In this document: one piece after another, positions 32,538 through 41,295 of the stretch | Layout of the letters: the number at the start of each line of letters is the position of its first letter | How positions within the stretch are numbered: position 1 is the first letter of the stretch | Assembly: GCA_019745775.1 (NCBI GenBank) | Contig: JAIESR010000045.1 | Span: forward strand, 1 to 64,000 | Length of the DNA: 64,000 nucleotides | Source: Xanthobacteraceae bacterium | GTDB taxonomy: Bacteria; Pseudomonadota; Alphaproteobacteria; Rhizobiales; Xanthobacteraceae | Direction of reading: 5' to 3' | Program-made: the position numbers and the translations under genes | Notes under the pieces: generated by a model | What the model saw: the letters and a program-made list of their open reading frames with translations, nothing else | The model's database searches: none | Told to the model about the DNA's origin: nothing

Positions 32538-33761
32538 TCACCAGCTCGAATTGACCGGGTCGCGCATCAGCGCGACGACAATCAGCGCGACGGTGCCGAG
32601 CGCGCTCATCGCGGCCATCACCCAGAACAGTGCCTCGAGCGGGGCAACGAGCAGCAGCGCGCCGAGCAGCGCCGGCGCCGCCGATTTCGCGACCTGCTGG
32701 ATCACGCGGTCGACCGCGATCACGCCGCCGCGCAGTTCCGGCGGCGTGCGCCGTGTCATCAGACTCTTCTGCAGCGGCGAGATCAGCCCGTTGCCGAGGC
32801 CGAACAGGAACAGGCCGATCGCGATCAGCCAGAGCGGCGCGCCGACCGCGGGCAGGGCGACGCCGATGGCGCTCGCGAAGAAGGCAAGCGCGAGCAGCGT
32901 CTCGGTCGCAACACGCCCGTAGATGCGCCCGATGCCGAGCGCGGTGATGATCGATCCCACCGCCGACAGCGCAATCAGGATGCCGATGGCCGCCGGCGAC
33001 GCGCCGTAGCGCAGCGCCGCGATGATCGGCAGATAGGTGTAGAGCCCGAAGTCGAGGAAGAAGCGCAGGAAGCCGGTCGCGAACGCGAGCGTCAGGCGCG
33101 GCTCGCGGATCGCGCGCGAGGTGCGCGCGAGATAGTCCCGGAGCGAGTCGTGTTCGCCCTTGTTCGTTTCCGGCATCCAGAGATACGCCGCGACCGCGAG
33201 CGCGACGATCAGCAGGAACGGCAGGAACGCGACACGCCACGACAGGATCGCGAGCGCGCCGCCGACCAGCGGCAGCACGATCATCGACACGCGATCGAGC
33301 GCGACCTTGATGCCTTGCCCGCGAAGCTCGCGGTCGTCCGGCAGGATGTCGCTGATCAGCACGATGGTCAGCGGCAACAGCGTGCTTGCGCCGATGCCCT
33401 GGATGGCGCGCAGGATCAGCACCCATTCGTAGGTCGGCGCGAAAGCCGCGGCCGCACCGGCTACGCCGAACACGGCAAGGCCGAACACCAGGAGCCAGCG
33501 CCGCCCATACAAGTCGGCCATGATGCCGAACAGCGGCGCCAGCACGATCGCGGGCGCCGTGAACGCCGCCATCACCAGGCCGATCTGCGCCTCGTCGACC
33601 TTGAGATCGGCGGCGAGCACCGGCAGCACCGGGTAGAGCAGGGTCGCGCCCGAGACCGACGCGATGCTGGCGGCGAAGGCAATCGCCAGCGGGCCACGGT
33701 AAACGTCGCGGAAAGGAATGTGGTTAGCGACGGTCCGTTGACGTTCGGTCAATTGGTCCAT
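32538..33761 (-). CDS. MFS transporter
   Basis: Major facilitator superfamily drug/solute efflux-type permease (407 aa) with about 12 hydrophobic helices. The loop 2-3 signature is GIMADLYGRRWLLVFG, and helix 4 begins LRAIQGIGASTLLP as in drug:proton antiporters. Substrate unknown. Start MDQLTERQRTVANHIPFRDVYRG. It is divergent from the RNase D-like gene with a gap of about 100 bases. Confidence 0.9.
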   Translation of the reverse strand: MDQLTERQRTVANHIPFRDVYRGPLAIAFAASIASVSGATLLYPVLPVLAADLKVDEAQIGLVMAAFTAPAIVLAPLFGIMADLYGRRWLLVFGLAVFGVAGAAAAFAPTYEWVLILRAIQGIGASTLLPLTIVLISDILPDDRELRGQGIKVALDRVSMIVLPLVGGALAILSWRVAFLPFLLIVALAVAAYLWMPETNKGEHDSLRDYLARTSRAIREPRLTLAFATGFLRFFLDFGLYTYLPIIAALRYGASPAAIGILIALSAVGSIITALGIGRIYGRVATETLLALAFFASAIGVALPAVGAPLWLIAIGLFLFGLGNGLISPLQKSLMTRRTPPELRGGVIAVDRVIQQVAKSAAPALLGALLLVAPLEALFWVMAAMSALGTVALIVVALMRDPVNSSW

Positions 33762-33863
33762 GGCAGAATGCTACCCGCGTGCCGCCGCGGGGGACAGCGG
33801 CTCGCCGCATCGCAGCCATCCGGCAATTGCCGCCTTAACGTACCGCTGATAGACAGAGCCGCA

Positions 33864-34478
33864 ATGACCATCCGCCTGCACCGCGGCGATCTGCCGGACC
33901 TCGCCCACTACAAGACCGGCGCGGTCGCGATCGACACCGAGACCATGGGGCTCGACGTGCGGCGCGACCGGCTGTGCGTGGTGCAGCTGTCGCCCGGCGA
34001 CGGCTCCGCCGATGTGGTGCAGGTGACGCCGGGCGCCGGCGCCCCCAACATCAAGGCGCTGCTCGCCGACGCGGGTGTCCTCAAGCTCTTCCATTTCGGC
34101 CGCTTCGATCTCGCGTCGCTCTACCAGGCCTTCGGCGTGATGGCGGGGCCGGTCTACTGCACCAAGATCGCGTCGCGGCTCGGTCGCACCTACACCGACA
34201 AGCACGGCCTCAAGGACCTCGCGCGCGAATTGCTCGGGGTCGACCTGTCGAAGCAGCAGCAGCTCTCCGACTGGGGCGCCGGGGAGTTGACCGAGGCCCA
34301 GGTCGCCTATGCGGCCTCCGACGTGCTGTACCTCCACGCGCTGCGGGAAAAGCTCGATGCCATCCTGGTCCGCGAGGGGCGCAACGAGCTGGCGGCGGCC
34401 TGTTTTGGGTTCCTCCCGCACCGGGTGCGGCTCGACCTGGCAGGGTGGGCCGCCGAGGACATTTTTTCCCATAGTTAA
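33864..34478 (+). CDS. RNase D-like 3'-5' exoribonuclease (short form)
   Basis: DEDDy exonuclease domain protein (204 aa) consisting of the catalytic domain only, without the HRDC domains of full RNase D. Motif Exo I is AIDTETMGLD, Exo II is KLFHFGRFDLASL, and Exo III is YAASDVLYLHALREKL with Tyr and Asp in place. It probably trims tRNA or other RNA 3' ends. Start ATG at 33864; the frame is open upstream across the MFS gene region but without similarity. It precedes the lpt operon by 126 bases. Confidence 0.9.
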   Translation: MTIRLHRGDLPDLAHYKTGAVAIDTETMGLDVRRDRLCVVQLSPGDGSADVVQVTPGAGAPNIKALLADAGVLKLFHFGRFDLASLYQAFGVMAGPVYCTKIASRLGRTYTDKHGLKDLARELLGVDLSKQQQLSDWGAGELTEAQVAYAASDVLYLHALREKLDAILVREGRNELAAACFGFLPHRVRLDLAGWAAEDIFSHS

Positions 34479-34604
34479 GCGGCCCAGCGGGTGCGCCAGG
34501 TGCCGCGGGCGGGCCACATTTCTGGGCAACCATGCCCAAAATCACGCTAAAATGGCCGCGGACGCGCCCTGATTCTGAAACGCGCGCCGCCCAGGGGTGA
34601 CTGT

Positions 34605-35324
34605 TTGACTATTGCCTCGCAGACCGAAGGCGCCGGCCCCGGCGGCTTCCTGATGGAGCCGCGCCGCGACAACCGGCGCGCGTTTCGCGCTGCGATGCGC
34701 CATAGCCGGCTGGTGCGGATCACCCGCGTCGGGCTGCCGCTGGTGATCGTGCTGTGCGCGGCGGTGTTCGGCGCCTATCGCTGGGTCGATCCGATGCGCG
34801 TGCTGACGAAGCTGCCGGTCAGCACCGAGGGGGTGCTGGTCTCGGGCACCAAGATCGTGATGCGGGAGCCGCGCCTCACCGGCTTCACCAAGGACGAGCG
34901 TCCTTACGTTGTGACCGCGCGCACCGCCGCCAAGGATCTGGCCAATCCCGACCTGCTGGAGCTTGGGCACATCCATACGACCATCACCATGCAGGACGGC
35001 CGCAACGTCGAGCTGACCGCAACCGACGGACTCTACAACGGCAAGGCCGACACGCTTCGCCTGTTCAACGGCGTGGTCGTTAGCTCGCCTGACTACAAGA
35101 TCACGCTGCGCGAGGCGGTGGCGAACATCAAAGCCGGCAGCGTCGTGTCCGACCAACCCGTCGAGGTCAAGATGCTGCAGGGAACGGTCAACGCCAATCG
35201 TTTGGACGTGACCGAATCCGGGGCGGTCGTCCGGTTCAGCGGCGGCGTGACGCTGGTCATCGAAGACGACAACTCGATCAAGAACATGACGGGAGCCACG
35301 AACGTCACAGGAGCGATCCGGTGA
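34605..35324 (+). CDS. lptC: LPS export periplasmic bridge protein LptC
   Basis: Single-span inner-membrane protein that receives LPS from LptB2FG and hands it to LptA. One transmembrane helix (LVRITRVGLPLVIVLCAAVF) leads into a beta-jellyroll periplasmic domain (239 aa in all). The TTG start at 34605 has an AGGGGTGA site at good spacing; the first ATG (34653) would shorten the cytoplasmic tail by 16 residues and has a poor site. Stop overlaps the lptA GTG start. Confidence 0.88.
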   Translation: MTIASQTEGAGPGGFLMEPRRDNRRAFRAAMRHSRLVRITRVGLPLVIVLCAAVFGAYRWVDPMRVLTKLPVSTEGVLVSGTKIVMREPRLTGFTKDERPYVVTARTAAKDLANPDLLELGHIHTTITMQDGRNVELTATDGLYNGKADTLRLFNGVVVSSPDYKITLREAVANIKAGSVVSDQPVEVKMLQGTVNANRLDVTESGAVVRFSGGVTLVIEDDNSIKNMTGATNVTGAIR

Positions 35325-35914
35325 CGGCACGCTTCCTTGCGGGTTTTGTCGCGGCAATCGCGGCCGCGCTGCTCGTGGTCACGGCGCAAAGCGTCGCGCA
35401 GCCGGAGAAGAAATCGCCCGGCTTGTTCAAGGGTATGCCGCAAAAGCGCGAGGGGCCGGTGCGGATCACGGCGGCGACCCTCGAGGTACGCGACAAGTCC
35501 AAGATGGCGACTTTCAAGGGCGACGTTCAAGTCCTGAACGGCGACACCGAGGTGCGCTGCGCCGAGCTCGTGGTGTTCTACGACGACGAGAGGGACAAAT
35601 CCGGCGCGAAGAAAGCGCCGCCCCAGGACGGAGGCATCGGCAACCAGCAGATCCGCCGCATGGAGGCCCGCGGCAATGTCGTCGTGACCCAGAAGGACCA
35701 GCGCGCGGTCGGCGATCGCGCCGAGTTCGACATGCGCACCAACACCGTCACGCTGATCGGCAACGTGATCATCACGACCGCCGACAACGTGGTGCGTGGC
35801 ACGCGCATGATCGTCGATTTGAATACGGGTATCGCGCGCATGGGCGAGACCGGTGGCGGCAGCCGGGTCGAAGGCGTCTTCAACTCGAAAGCGCCGCCCA
35901 GACCGGGAAAATAA
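35321..35914 (+). CDS. lptA: LPS transport periplasmic protein LptA
   Basis: Periplasmic beta-jellyroll protein of the OstA family forming the LPS bridge between membranes (197 aa). An N-terminal signal peptide (FLAGFVAAIAAALLVVTAQSVAQ) precedes the OstA core: ITAATLEVRDKSKMATFKGDVQVLNGDTEVRC and later RRMEARGNVVVTQKDQRAVGD. GTG start overlapping the lptC TGA (GTGA), so translation is coupled. A 137-base gap follows before lptB, containing no gene. Confidence 0.92.
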   Translation: MTARFLAGFVAAIAAALLVVTAQSVAQPEKKSPGLFKGMPQKREGPVRITAATLEVRDKSKMATFKGDVQVLNGDTEVRCAELVVFYDDERDKSGAKKAPPQDGGIGNQQIRRMEARGNVVVTQKDQRAVGDRAEFDMRTNTVTLIGNVIITTADNVVRGTRMIVDLNTGIARMGETGGGSRVEGVFNSKAPPRPGK

Positions 35915-36051
35915 ACTTGATACACCCGTCAGTCATGCACACAGGCCCCGCCGGATTGCCGGCACGCCGGAACCGCCGTTGCGTGTCGGGTCGTCGATCG
36001 CGCAGCCGCGTGATATGCCGGCGCTGAAGCCCGCCGAGATCCGAGGCAATC

Positions 36052-37176
36052 GTGTTTGACTTTCTTTTCGGCCGCAATCGAGGAAGCCAGCGCCAACCGG
36101 CGTCGAGCGGCTTCTGGCGGATCGATCTCCGATCGCTGGGCGGGCCGATCACCTCGCTGGCACGGGTGGCTCTGAACCTGCCGCAGAAATCGCCGAAGCC
36201 ACGCAGCGAGCCGGCGCCGCGGTCCCAGCGCGATCCGTACGGCGAACCACCACGCTACGACGACGCGCGGCGCGATCATCCGCAACACGGCTATCGGCAG
36301 CCCGAGTACCAACAGCCCGAGCATCAGCAGCAGTACGGCTACCAGCAACCCGGCTACGAGCAGAACGGCTACGAACAACAGGAGTACGGGCAGCCGCGGC
36401 ACGCTCGCCAGCCGTCCGGTCATCGCCAGCCGGCGGCTCAACAATCCGACCGCGACGCGTTTCTCAGCGTCCAGGGCGTCGAAAAGAGCTTTGGCAGCCG
36501 CAAAGTGGTGAAGGGCGTGAGCCTCCATGTGCGGCGCGGTGAGGCGGTCGGGCTGCTAGGCCCGAACGGCGCCGGCAAGACCACGGTGTTCTACATGATC
36601 ACTGGACTGATCAAGGCGGATCGCGGCCGCGTCGATCTCGACGGTTTCAACATCTCGGGCCTGCCGATGTATCAGCGCGCGCGCCTTGGGATCGGCTATC
36701 TGCCGCAGGAAGCCTCGATCTTCCGTGGCCTCACGGTCGAGGACAACATCCGCTCGGTGCTCGAGATCGTCGAGCCGAACAAGCGCAAGCGCGAGGCCGA
36801 GCTCGACAACCTGCTGGAGGAGTTTCACATCACGCGGCTGCGCAAGACGCCTTCGATCGCGCTGTCAGGCGGTGAGCGCCGCCGGGTCGAGATCGCGCGC
36901 GCGCTGGCGTCGCGCCCCAATTACATGCTGCTCGACGAGCCGTTTGCGGGCATCGACCCGATCGCCGTCGGCGACATTCAGGCGTTGGTGCGTCATCTGA
37001 CCCAGCGCGGCATTGGCGTTTTGATCACCGACCACAACGTGCGTGAGACGCTCGGCCTGACCGACCGCGCCTACATCATCTATTCCGGGCAGGTGCTGAT
37101 GGAGGGGAACACCGACGACATCGTCAACGATCCCGAGGTCCGCCGCCTCTATCTGGGCGAGGAATTCCGGCTCTAG
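36052..37176 (+). CDS. lptB: LPS export ATP-binding protein LptB with Gln/Tyr-rich N-terminal extension
   Basis: Cytoplasmic ATPase powering LPS extraction with LptFG. The ABC core (from about residue 136) is complete: Walker A LLGPNGAGKTTVF, Q-loop GYLPQEASIF, signature LSGGERRRVEIARA, Walker B MLLDEPFAGIDP, H-loop LITDHNVRET. Unusually, about 135 residues precede it: a short hydrophobic/basic start (MFDFLFGRNRG) and a low-complexity Gln/Tyr/Pro/Glu tract (about residues 79-131) with YGYQQPGYEQNGYEQQEY-like units. The GTG start with GAGG six bases away supports the long form. Family members are usually about 240 aa; this one is 374. Confidence 0.94.
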   Translation: MFDFLFGRNRGSQRQPASSGFWRIDLRSLGGPITSLARVALNLPQKSPKPRSEPAPRSQRDPYGEPPRYDDARRDHPQHGYRQPEYQQPEHQQQYGYQQPGYEQNGYEQQEYGQPRHARQPSGHRQPAAQQSDRDAFLSVQGVEKSFGSRKVVKGVSLHVRRGEAVGLLGPNGAGKTTVFYMITGLIKADRGRVDLDGFNISGLPMYQRARLGIGYLPQEASIFRGLTVEDNIRSVLEIVEPNKRKREAELDNLLEEFHITRLRKTPSIALSGGERRRVEIARALASRPNYMLLDEPFAGIDPIAVGDIQALVRHLTQRGIGVLITDHNVRETLGLTDRAYIIYSGQVLMEGNTDDIVNDPEVRRLYLGEEFRL

Positions 37177-37290
37177 GTTTCCCCAACGTTATCCCCTGCT
37201 TTGGTTTGTTAAGACCACCGGCAAGAACTGGTATACACCGGCGCGCGAACCGGATAAGCAAGAATTGGACCAGTTTTCTTCCGGGACCTG

Positions 37291-38817
37291 ATGGCGCTCA
37301 GTCAAAAGCTCGAAATTCGTCAAAGCCAAGCGCTCGTCATGACGCCGCAGCTGATGCAGGCCATCAAGCTGCTGCAGCTGTCGAATCTCGATCTGGCCGC
37401 CTACGTCGACAACGAGCTCGAGCGCAATCCGCTCCTGGAGCGGACGGCCGAAACCGAGGCCGAATCGGAGCGCCGGGCAAGCGACGGCGCCACCCCCGAG
37501 CCGCCCGCCGAGGAATGGGCCGAGCGCCCCGTGGACGCGGTCGACAATGCGCCCGAGGTGCACCGCGAGGCGGCCGAGCAGGCGGCGGAGGACGACGGCG
37601 CTGTCGGAGAGCCCAGCCCGAACGAAGCGCCCCTCGGATATTCGGAATGGGGCACGACTCCGGCCACGCGCCGGGACGACGGCGATTTCAATCTCGAGGC
37701 CTTCGCGTCGGCCGAGCGCACGCTGTCCGATCATCTCGGCGAGCAGCTCGCGCTGGCGATCACCGATCCGGCGCGCCGCATGATCGGCCAGTACCTGATC
37801 GATCTCGTCGACGAGGCGGGTTACCTGGGCGGCGATCTGGCCACCGTGGCGGAGAAGCTTGGCACCTCGGTGGCGGATGTGGAGGGTGTGCTCGCCGTCC
37901 TGCAGACATTCGATCCCGCCGGCATCTGCGCGCGCAATCTCACGGAATGTCTGGCGCTTCAGCTGAAAGAGCGCGATCGTTTCGATCCCGCGATGCAGGC
38001 GCTGGTCGCGCATATCGATTTGCTGGCCAAACGCGAACTCGGCGCGCTGAAGAAGATCTGCGGCGTGAACGAAGAAGACCTCGCCGACATGATCGCGGAA
38101 ATCCGCCAGCTCAATCCGAAGCCGGGCCTTGCTTTCGGCTCGACCATGGTGCAGCCGATCGTGCCCGACGTGTTCGTGCGGCCGTCGCCCGACGGTTCGT
38201 TCATTGTCGAGCTTAACTCCGACACGCTGCCGAAGGTGCTGGTCAACCAAGTCTATTACACACAGGTGACGAAGTCGGTGAAGAACGACAAGGAGAAATC
38301 CTATCTCGCCGATTGTCTTCAGACCGCGACGTGGCTCATCCGCGCGCTCGACCAGCGCGCCAAGACCATCTTGAAGGTGTCCGAGGAGATCGTGCGGCAG
38401 CAGGACGGCTTCTTCGTCCACGGCGTGCAGCACCTGCGGCCGCTCAATCTCAAGACCGTCGCCGACGCCATCGGCATGCACGAATCGACGGTGTCGCGCG
38501 TCACCGCGAACAAATACATGGCGACTAATCGCGGCATTTTTGAATTGAAGTATTTCTTCACTTCGGCGATCGCGTCGACCAGCGGCGGCGACGCGCACTC
38601 AGCCGAAGCCGTGCGTCACCGCATCAAGCAGCTCATCGACGCCGAGAGCGGTGAAGACGTGCTCTCGGACGACACCATCGTCGAGAAACTGAGGACGGCG
38701 GGCATCGACATTGCGCGGCGAACGGTCGCCAAGTATCGCGAAGCCATGCGCATTCCGTCGTCGGTGCAACGCCGGCGCGAAAAGCAGCTTGCCAACGAGG
38801 GCGCCGTGAGCCCGTAA
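37291..38817 (+). CDS. rpoN: RNA polymerase sigma-54 factor
   Basis: Alternative sigma factor for -24/-12 promoters, needing enhancer-binding ATPases; in this group it controls nitrogen and C4-dicarboxylate genes. The 508 residues show the N-terminal activator-interacting region I (QSQALVMTPQLMQAIKLLQLS), an acidic region II, the core-binding domain, the HTH (TVADAIGMHESTVSRVTANK) and the C-terminal RpoN box ARRTVAKYRE. A palindromic repeat begins at the base after its stop codon. Confidence 0.98.
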   Translation: MALSQKLEIRQSQALVMTPQLMQAIKLLQLSNLDLAAYVDNELERNPLLERTAETEAESERRASDGATPEPPAEEWAERPVDAVDNAPEVHREAAEQAAEDDGAVGEPSPNEAPLGYSEWGTTPATRRDDGDFNLEAFASAERTLSDHLGEQLALAITDPARRMIGQYLIDLVDEAGYLGGDLATVAEKLGTSVADVEGVLAVLQTFDPAGICARNLTECLALQLKERDRFDPAMQALVAHIDLLAKRELGALKKICGVNEEDLADMIAEIRQLNPKPGLAFGSTMVQPIVPDVFVRPSPDGSFIVELNSDTLPKVLVNQVYYTQVTKSVKNDKEKSYLADCLQTATWLIRALDQRAKTILKVSEEIVRQQDGFFVHGVQHLRPLNLKTVADAIGMHESTVSRVTANKYMATNRGIFELKYFFTSAIASTSGGDAHSAEAVRHRIKQLIDAESGEDVLSDDTIVEKLRTAGIDIARRTVAKYREAMRIPSSVQRRREKQLANEGAVSP

Positions 38818-38885
38818 GCATGATCCCGAAAAAGCCTGCCCGGACTCGATCCGGGGTGGGCGCCGGTTTTCGAACAAGATCATGC
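38818..38885. repeat. Dispersed palindromic repeat, family B, copy 2
   Basis: Sixty-eight-base element, ends GCATGATC...GATCATGC, with CCCGAAAA and TTTTCG internal arms and an inserted CCGGACTCGATCCGG hairpin. It starts immediately after the rpoN TAA. Similar ends and core to the element beside rpmI (21157-21201), but with a longer centre. The remaining gap to hpf (38886-39010) shows no other feature. Confidence 0.7.
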
Positions 38886-39010
38886 TCAGACAATCGCTAC
38901 CGGCCGCCGAACGTCGCATTGACAGCCACCGCCCGCATTCCTAGTTTTTTGGGAGACCGTCATGCCGTGTGCCTGGTATGCCGGCCCCGCTGCGAAGAAC
39001 GGAGGCAGTC

Positions 39011-39622
39011 ATGCCGTTTCGCGTTTCGGGCAAGAACATCGCCATCGGTGACGCGTTACGCGGCCGCGTGAACCAGCGCATCGCCGAAGCTACCGCAAAA
39101 TATTTCGACGGCGGCTATTCCGGCCACGTGACAATCGGCAAGGATGGCTTCGGCTTCCGCACGGAATGCGTCGTGCATCTCGACTCCGGTATCGTGCTGG
39201 AGGCCGAGGCGATTGCCGGCGACGCCTATGCCAGCGCCGATCAGGCCGCCGAGCGGATCGAAAAGCGCCTGCGGCGCTACAAGGGGCGGCTCAAGAACCA
39301 TCAGAATGGGCGAGTGAACAGCCAGCCGAACGACAGTGCGCTGGCGGCGCCGAGCTACGTCATCGCGGCGCCGGACGAGGGCGCCGAGGAGGAGGTCACC
39401 GAGTTCAATCCGGTGATCATCGCCGAATCGACCACAGCGCTGAAACGCATGTCGGTCAGCGACGCTGTCATGCAACTCGATCTGACCGGCACCGCGGTAG
39501 TCGTTTTCCGGCATGCTGGACACGGCCGCGTCAATCTGGTTTATCGCCGCGCTGACGGTCATATCGGATGGATTGATCCGCCGGCGGTCGAGGTCAAGGA
39601 CGGCCCCAAGGACAGCCATTGA
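39011..39622 (+). CDS. hpf: Long-form ribosome hibernation promoting factor
   Basis: Binds the 30S subunit and promotes inactive 100S dimers in stationary phase. The N-terminal S30AE/YfiA domain (PFRVSGKNIAIGDALRGRVN ... RIEKRLRRYKGRLKNHQ) is joined by an acidic linker to the C-terminal dimerisation domain (MSVSDAVMQLDLTGTAVVVFRH...GRVNLVYRRADGHIGWIDP), defining the long form (203 aa). Start is ATG after GGAGGCAGTC. Its place between rpoN and ptsN is conserved in proteobacteria. Confidence 0.95.
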   Translation: MPFRVSGKNIAIGDALRGRVNQRIAEATAKYFDGGYSGHVTIGKDGFGFRTECVVHLDSGIVLEAEAIAGDAYASADQAAERIEKRLRRYKGRLKNHQNGRVNSQPNDSALAAPSYVIAAPDEGAEEEVTEFNPVIIAESTTALKRMSVSDAVMQLDLTGTAVVVFRHAGHGRVNLVYRRADGHIGWIDPPAVEVKDGPKDSH

Positions 39623-39786
39623 CGGCACCGGCCCGGCTCCTTATGGTCCGCCGCCTTTTGCCGAGGACCTCGCACTGACGCCAAGTGAATCGATCGCTAA
39701 GTGAATCGACGCGTGATTCCGGTTGAACGATTTTTCATTCAGCCGTCATGTTCGCGACCCGCAAGGTCTATCTCTGGAAAAGTTCC

Positions 39787-40248
39787 ATGCCGCTCACCGA
39801 CGTCGTCGCGCTCGATGCGATCATTCCGGCGCTGAAGGTCAACGGTAAGAAGCAGGCGCTGCAGGAACTCGCCGCCAAGGCGGCGCAGATTTCCGGTCAC
39901 AGCGAGAAGACGATCTTCGAAACGCTGATGCAGCGCGAGAAGCTCGGCTCCACCGGCGTCGGCAACGGCGTAGCGATCCCGCACGGCAAGCTGCCGAAGC
40001 TCAACAAGCTGTTTGGATTGTTTGCGAGACTCGAGCGTCCGGTCGATTTCGAATCGCTCGATGGGCAGCCGGTCAGCCTGATCTTCCTGCTGCTGGCGCC
40101 GGAAGGCGCCGGCGCCGATCACCTCAAGGCATTGGCGCGCGTCGCGCGCGTGCTGCGCGACCCCGACACCGCGCGCAAGCTCAAGGAGTCGCGCGATGCC
40201 GAGGCGATATACGCAGTGCTGGCGATGCCGTCCGCCAGCGCGGCGTAG
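39787..40248 (+). CDS. ptsN: Nitrogen PTS EIIA component PtsN
   Basis: Phosphoryl acceptor of the nitrogen phosphotransferase system, a regulator of potassium and nitrogen metabolism rather than a sugar transporter component. The 153-residue protein has the phosphorylated His in GVAIPHGKLPKL (about residue 71) and the conserved PVSLIFLLLAPEGAGADHLKALARVARVL segment. Start MPLTDVVALDA follows GGAAAAG; an ATG at 39748 would add 13 residues. Its stop codon overlaps the first bases of a 164-base inverted-repeat element. Confidence 0.95.
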   Translation: MPLTDVVALDAIIPALKVNGKKQALQELAAKAAQISGHSEKTIFETLMQREKLGSTGVGNGVAIPHGKLPKLNKLFGLFARLERPVDFESLDGQPVSLIFLLLAPEGAGADHLKALARVARVLRDPDTARKLKESRDAEAIYAVLAMPSASAA

Positions 40249-40410
40249 GTTGGGTTAGTTAGCGCGGTCACCGCCTTTGCTGTTGGCGGCCGGTCTTGCA
40301 CCGCGCGTAACCCAACACCCAGCTGAAGCGCAACGTGCTGCATTGTCGGGTTACGCGCGGACTCGCAGCTGTCGCCTCTCGGCTCCAGCCGGGCCGCGCT
40401 AACCCAACCT
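40247..40410. repeat. 164-bp nested inverted-repeat element, family C
   Basis: Outer arms AGGTTGGGTTAG (40247-40258) and CTAACCCAACCT (40399-40410) are exact complements, extended inward by GCGCGG/CCGCGC. Inner arms CCGCGCGTAACCCAACA (40301-40317) and TGTCGGGTTACGCGCGG (40344-40360) pair with one mismatch. The first arm includes the last two bases of the ptsN stop. It looks like a non-coding palindromic element resembling the GTAACCCAAC repeats widespread in rhizobial genomes. It fills nearly all of the ptsN-DUF1150 gap. Confidence 0.8.
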
Positions 40411-40432
40411 GCGTTGGTCACTTGAGTTCCGA

Positions 40433-40711
40433 TCAGTGAACGCTGACCGTCTCGAGCTCCTGGCTCCAGGCGCTGGCTACCGCGGCCTCACGGCTGTCGG
40501 TCAGCATCATCGGCGTGCCGTCGGCCGCGTGCAGGGCGAACAATTGCATGCCGGGCTGGAGGGCAGGCGCCTGCGGAAACATGGAGGACACGTCCTCGGA
40601 GCGGATCGACTTCACGTAGGCGATCTTGCCGCCGCCGAGCAGCGCCAATGCCTCCGGAGAGATGTTCGGAGGGTTGGTGGTTGCGTGGTTGTTAGCAGCG
40701 TTGTTAGTCAT
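40433..40711 (-). CDS. DUF1150 family small protein
   Basis: Predicted 92-residue cytoplasmic protein with the DUF1150 pattern: ISPEALALLGGGKIAYVKSIRSEDV, then LFALHAADGTPMMLTDSREAAVASA. Function unknown. The start MTNNAANNHATT is supported by a GGAGTCGAGGGCC stretch. It follows the hsp20 gene by 55 bases on the same strand, an arrangement common in alphaproteobacteria, so it is probably heat-induced with it. Confidence 0.85.
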   Translation of the reverse strand: MTNNAANNHATTNPPNISPEALALLGGGKIAYVKSIRSEDVSSMFPQAPALQPGMQLFALHAADGTPMMLTDSREAAVASAWSQELETVSVH

Positions 40712-40766
40712 GGCCCTCGACTCCTTTCTACTTTGACTGTCGAGTCCTGGTTGCACCAAACCTGGG

Positions 40767-41192
40767 TTAGTCGTGCTCCGCGATCCTGATCGACTTGATG
40801 ATCCGTTCCGGGGTCGGCCGGGCAAGATCGATCGAGAGCAGGCCGTTCTTCAAGTCCGCGCCCAGCACTTCCATTCCGTCCGCGAGCACGAAGGTGCGCT
40901 GGAACTGGCGCGCCGCGATGCCGCGGTGGAGGTACTGCCGTGCTTTGTCGTCCTGCTGACGTCCCCGGATGACGAGTTGGCTTTCCTCGATCGACACGTC
41001 GAGTTGATCGCGGGTGAAGCCGGCCACCGCCAGCGTGATGCGCAGGCGTTCCGGGTAGCTGTCCTCGCGGGGAATCCGCTCGATGTTGTAGGGCGGATAT
41101 CCGTCGGCGGCTTTGGCGACGCGGTCGAGCGCACGCTCGATCTCGTCGAAGCCGAGCAGGAAAGGACTTGATAGCGACGGGACTCTGGACAT
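40767..41192 (-). CDS. Small heat-shock protein Hsp20
   Basis: ATP-independent holdase chaperone (141 aa) with the alpha-crystallin domain: YNIERIPREDSYPERLRITL, then ESQLVIRGRQQDD and the end of the domain NGLLSIDLARPTPE; the C-terminal IxI-like anchor is SIRIAEHD. It matches the rhizobial class beginning MSRVPSLSSPFLLGFDEIER. The AAGGAA ribosome-binding sequence is unusually close to the ATG. Upstream lie a structured leader and a sigma-32 promoter. First gene of an Hsp20-DUF1150 unit. Confidence 0.95.
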   Translation of the reverse strand: MSRVPSLSSPFLLGFDEIERALDRVAKAADGYPPYNIERIPREDSYPERLRITLAVAGFTRDQLDVSIEESQLVIRGRQQDDKARQYLHRGIAARQFQRTFVLADGMEVLGADLKNGLLSIDLARPTPERIIKSIRIAEHD

Positions 41193-41287
41193 TTCCTTCA
41201 AAGCCCTCTGTAAGCGACTTTGACGGGGCCCTTGCGGCGCCCCCAGGTTAACCGGTGGGGGATCCGCATCATGCGGAACCCTCGTCC
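41193..41287 (-). promoter_or_regulatory. ROSE-like RNA thermometer candidate in the hsp20 leader
   Basis: The leader of about 95 bases can fold into several hairpins: CCGCA/TGCGG (41264-41276), CCCCCA/TGGGGG (41240-41261), and a 3' hairpin in which UCGCUU (41217-41212) pairs with the ribosome-binding AAGGA (41198-41194), leaving a single G (41215) bulged. A UYGCU motif pairing with AGGA around an unpaired G is the hallmark of ROSE elements, first found upstream of Bradyrhizobium small heat-shock genes. A competing CAAAG/CUUUG stem is possible, and the site sits close to the ATG, so this is a candidate only. Confidence 0.5.
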
Positions 41288-41295
41288 GATCGCTT

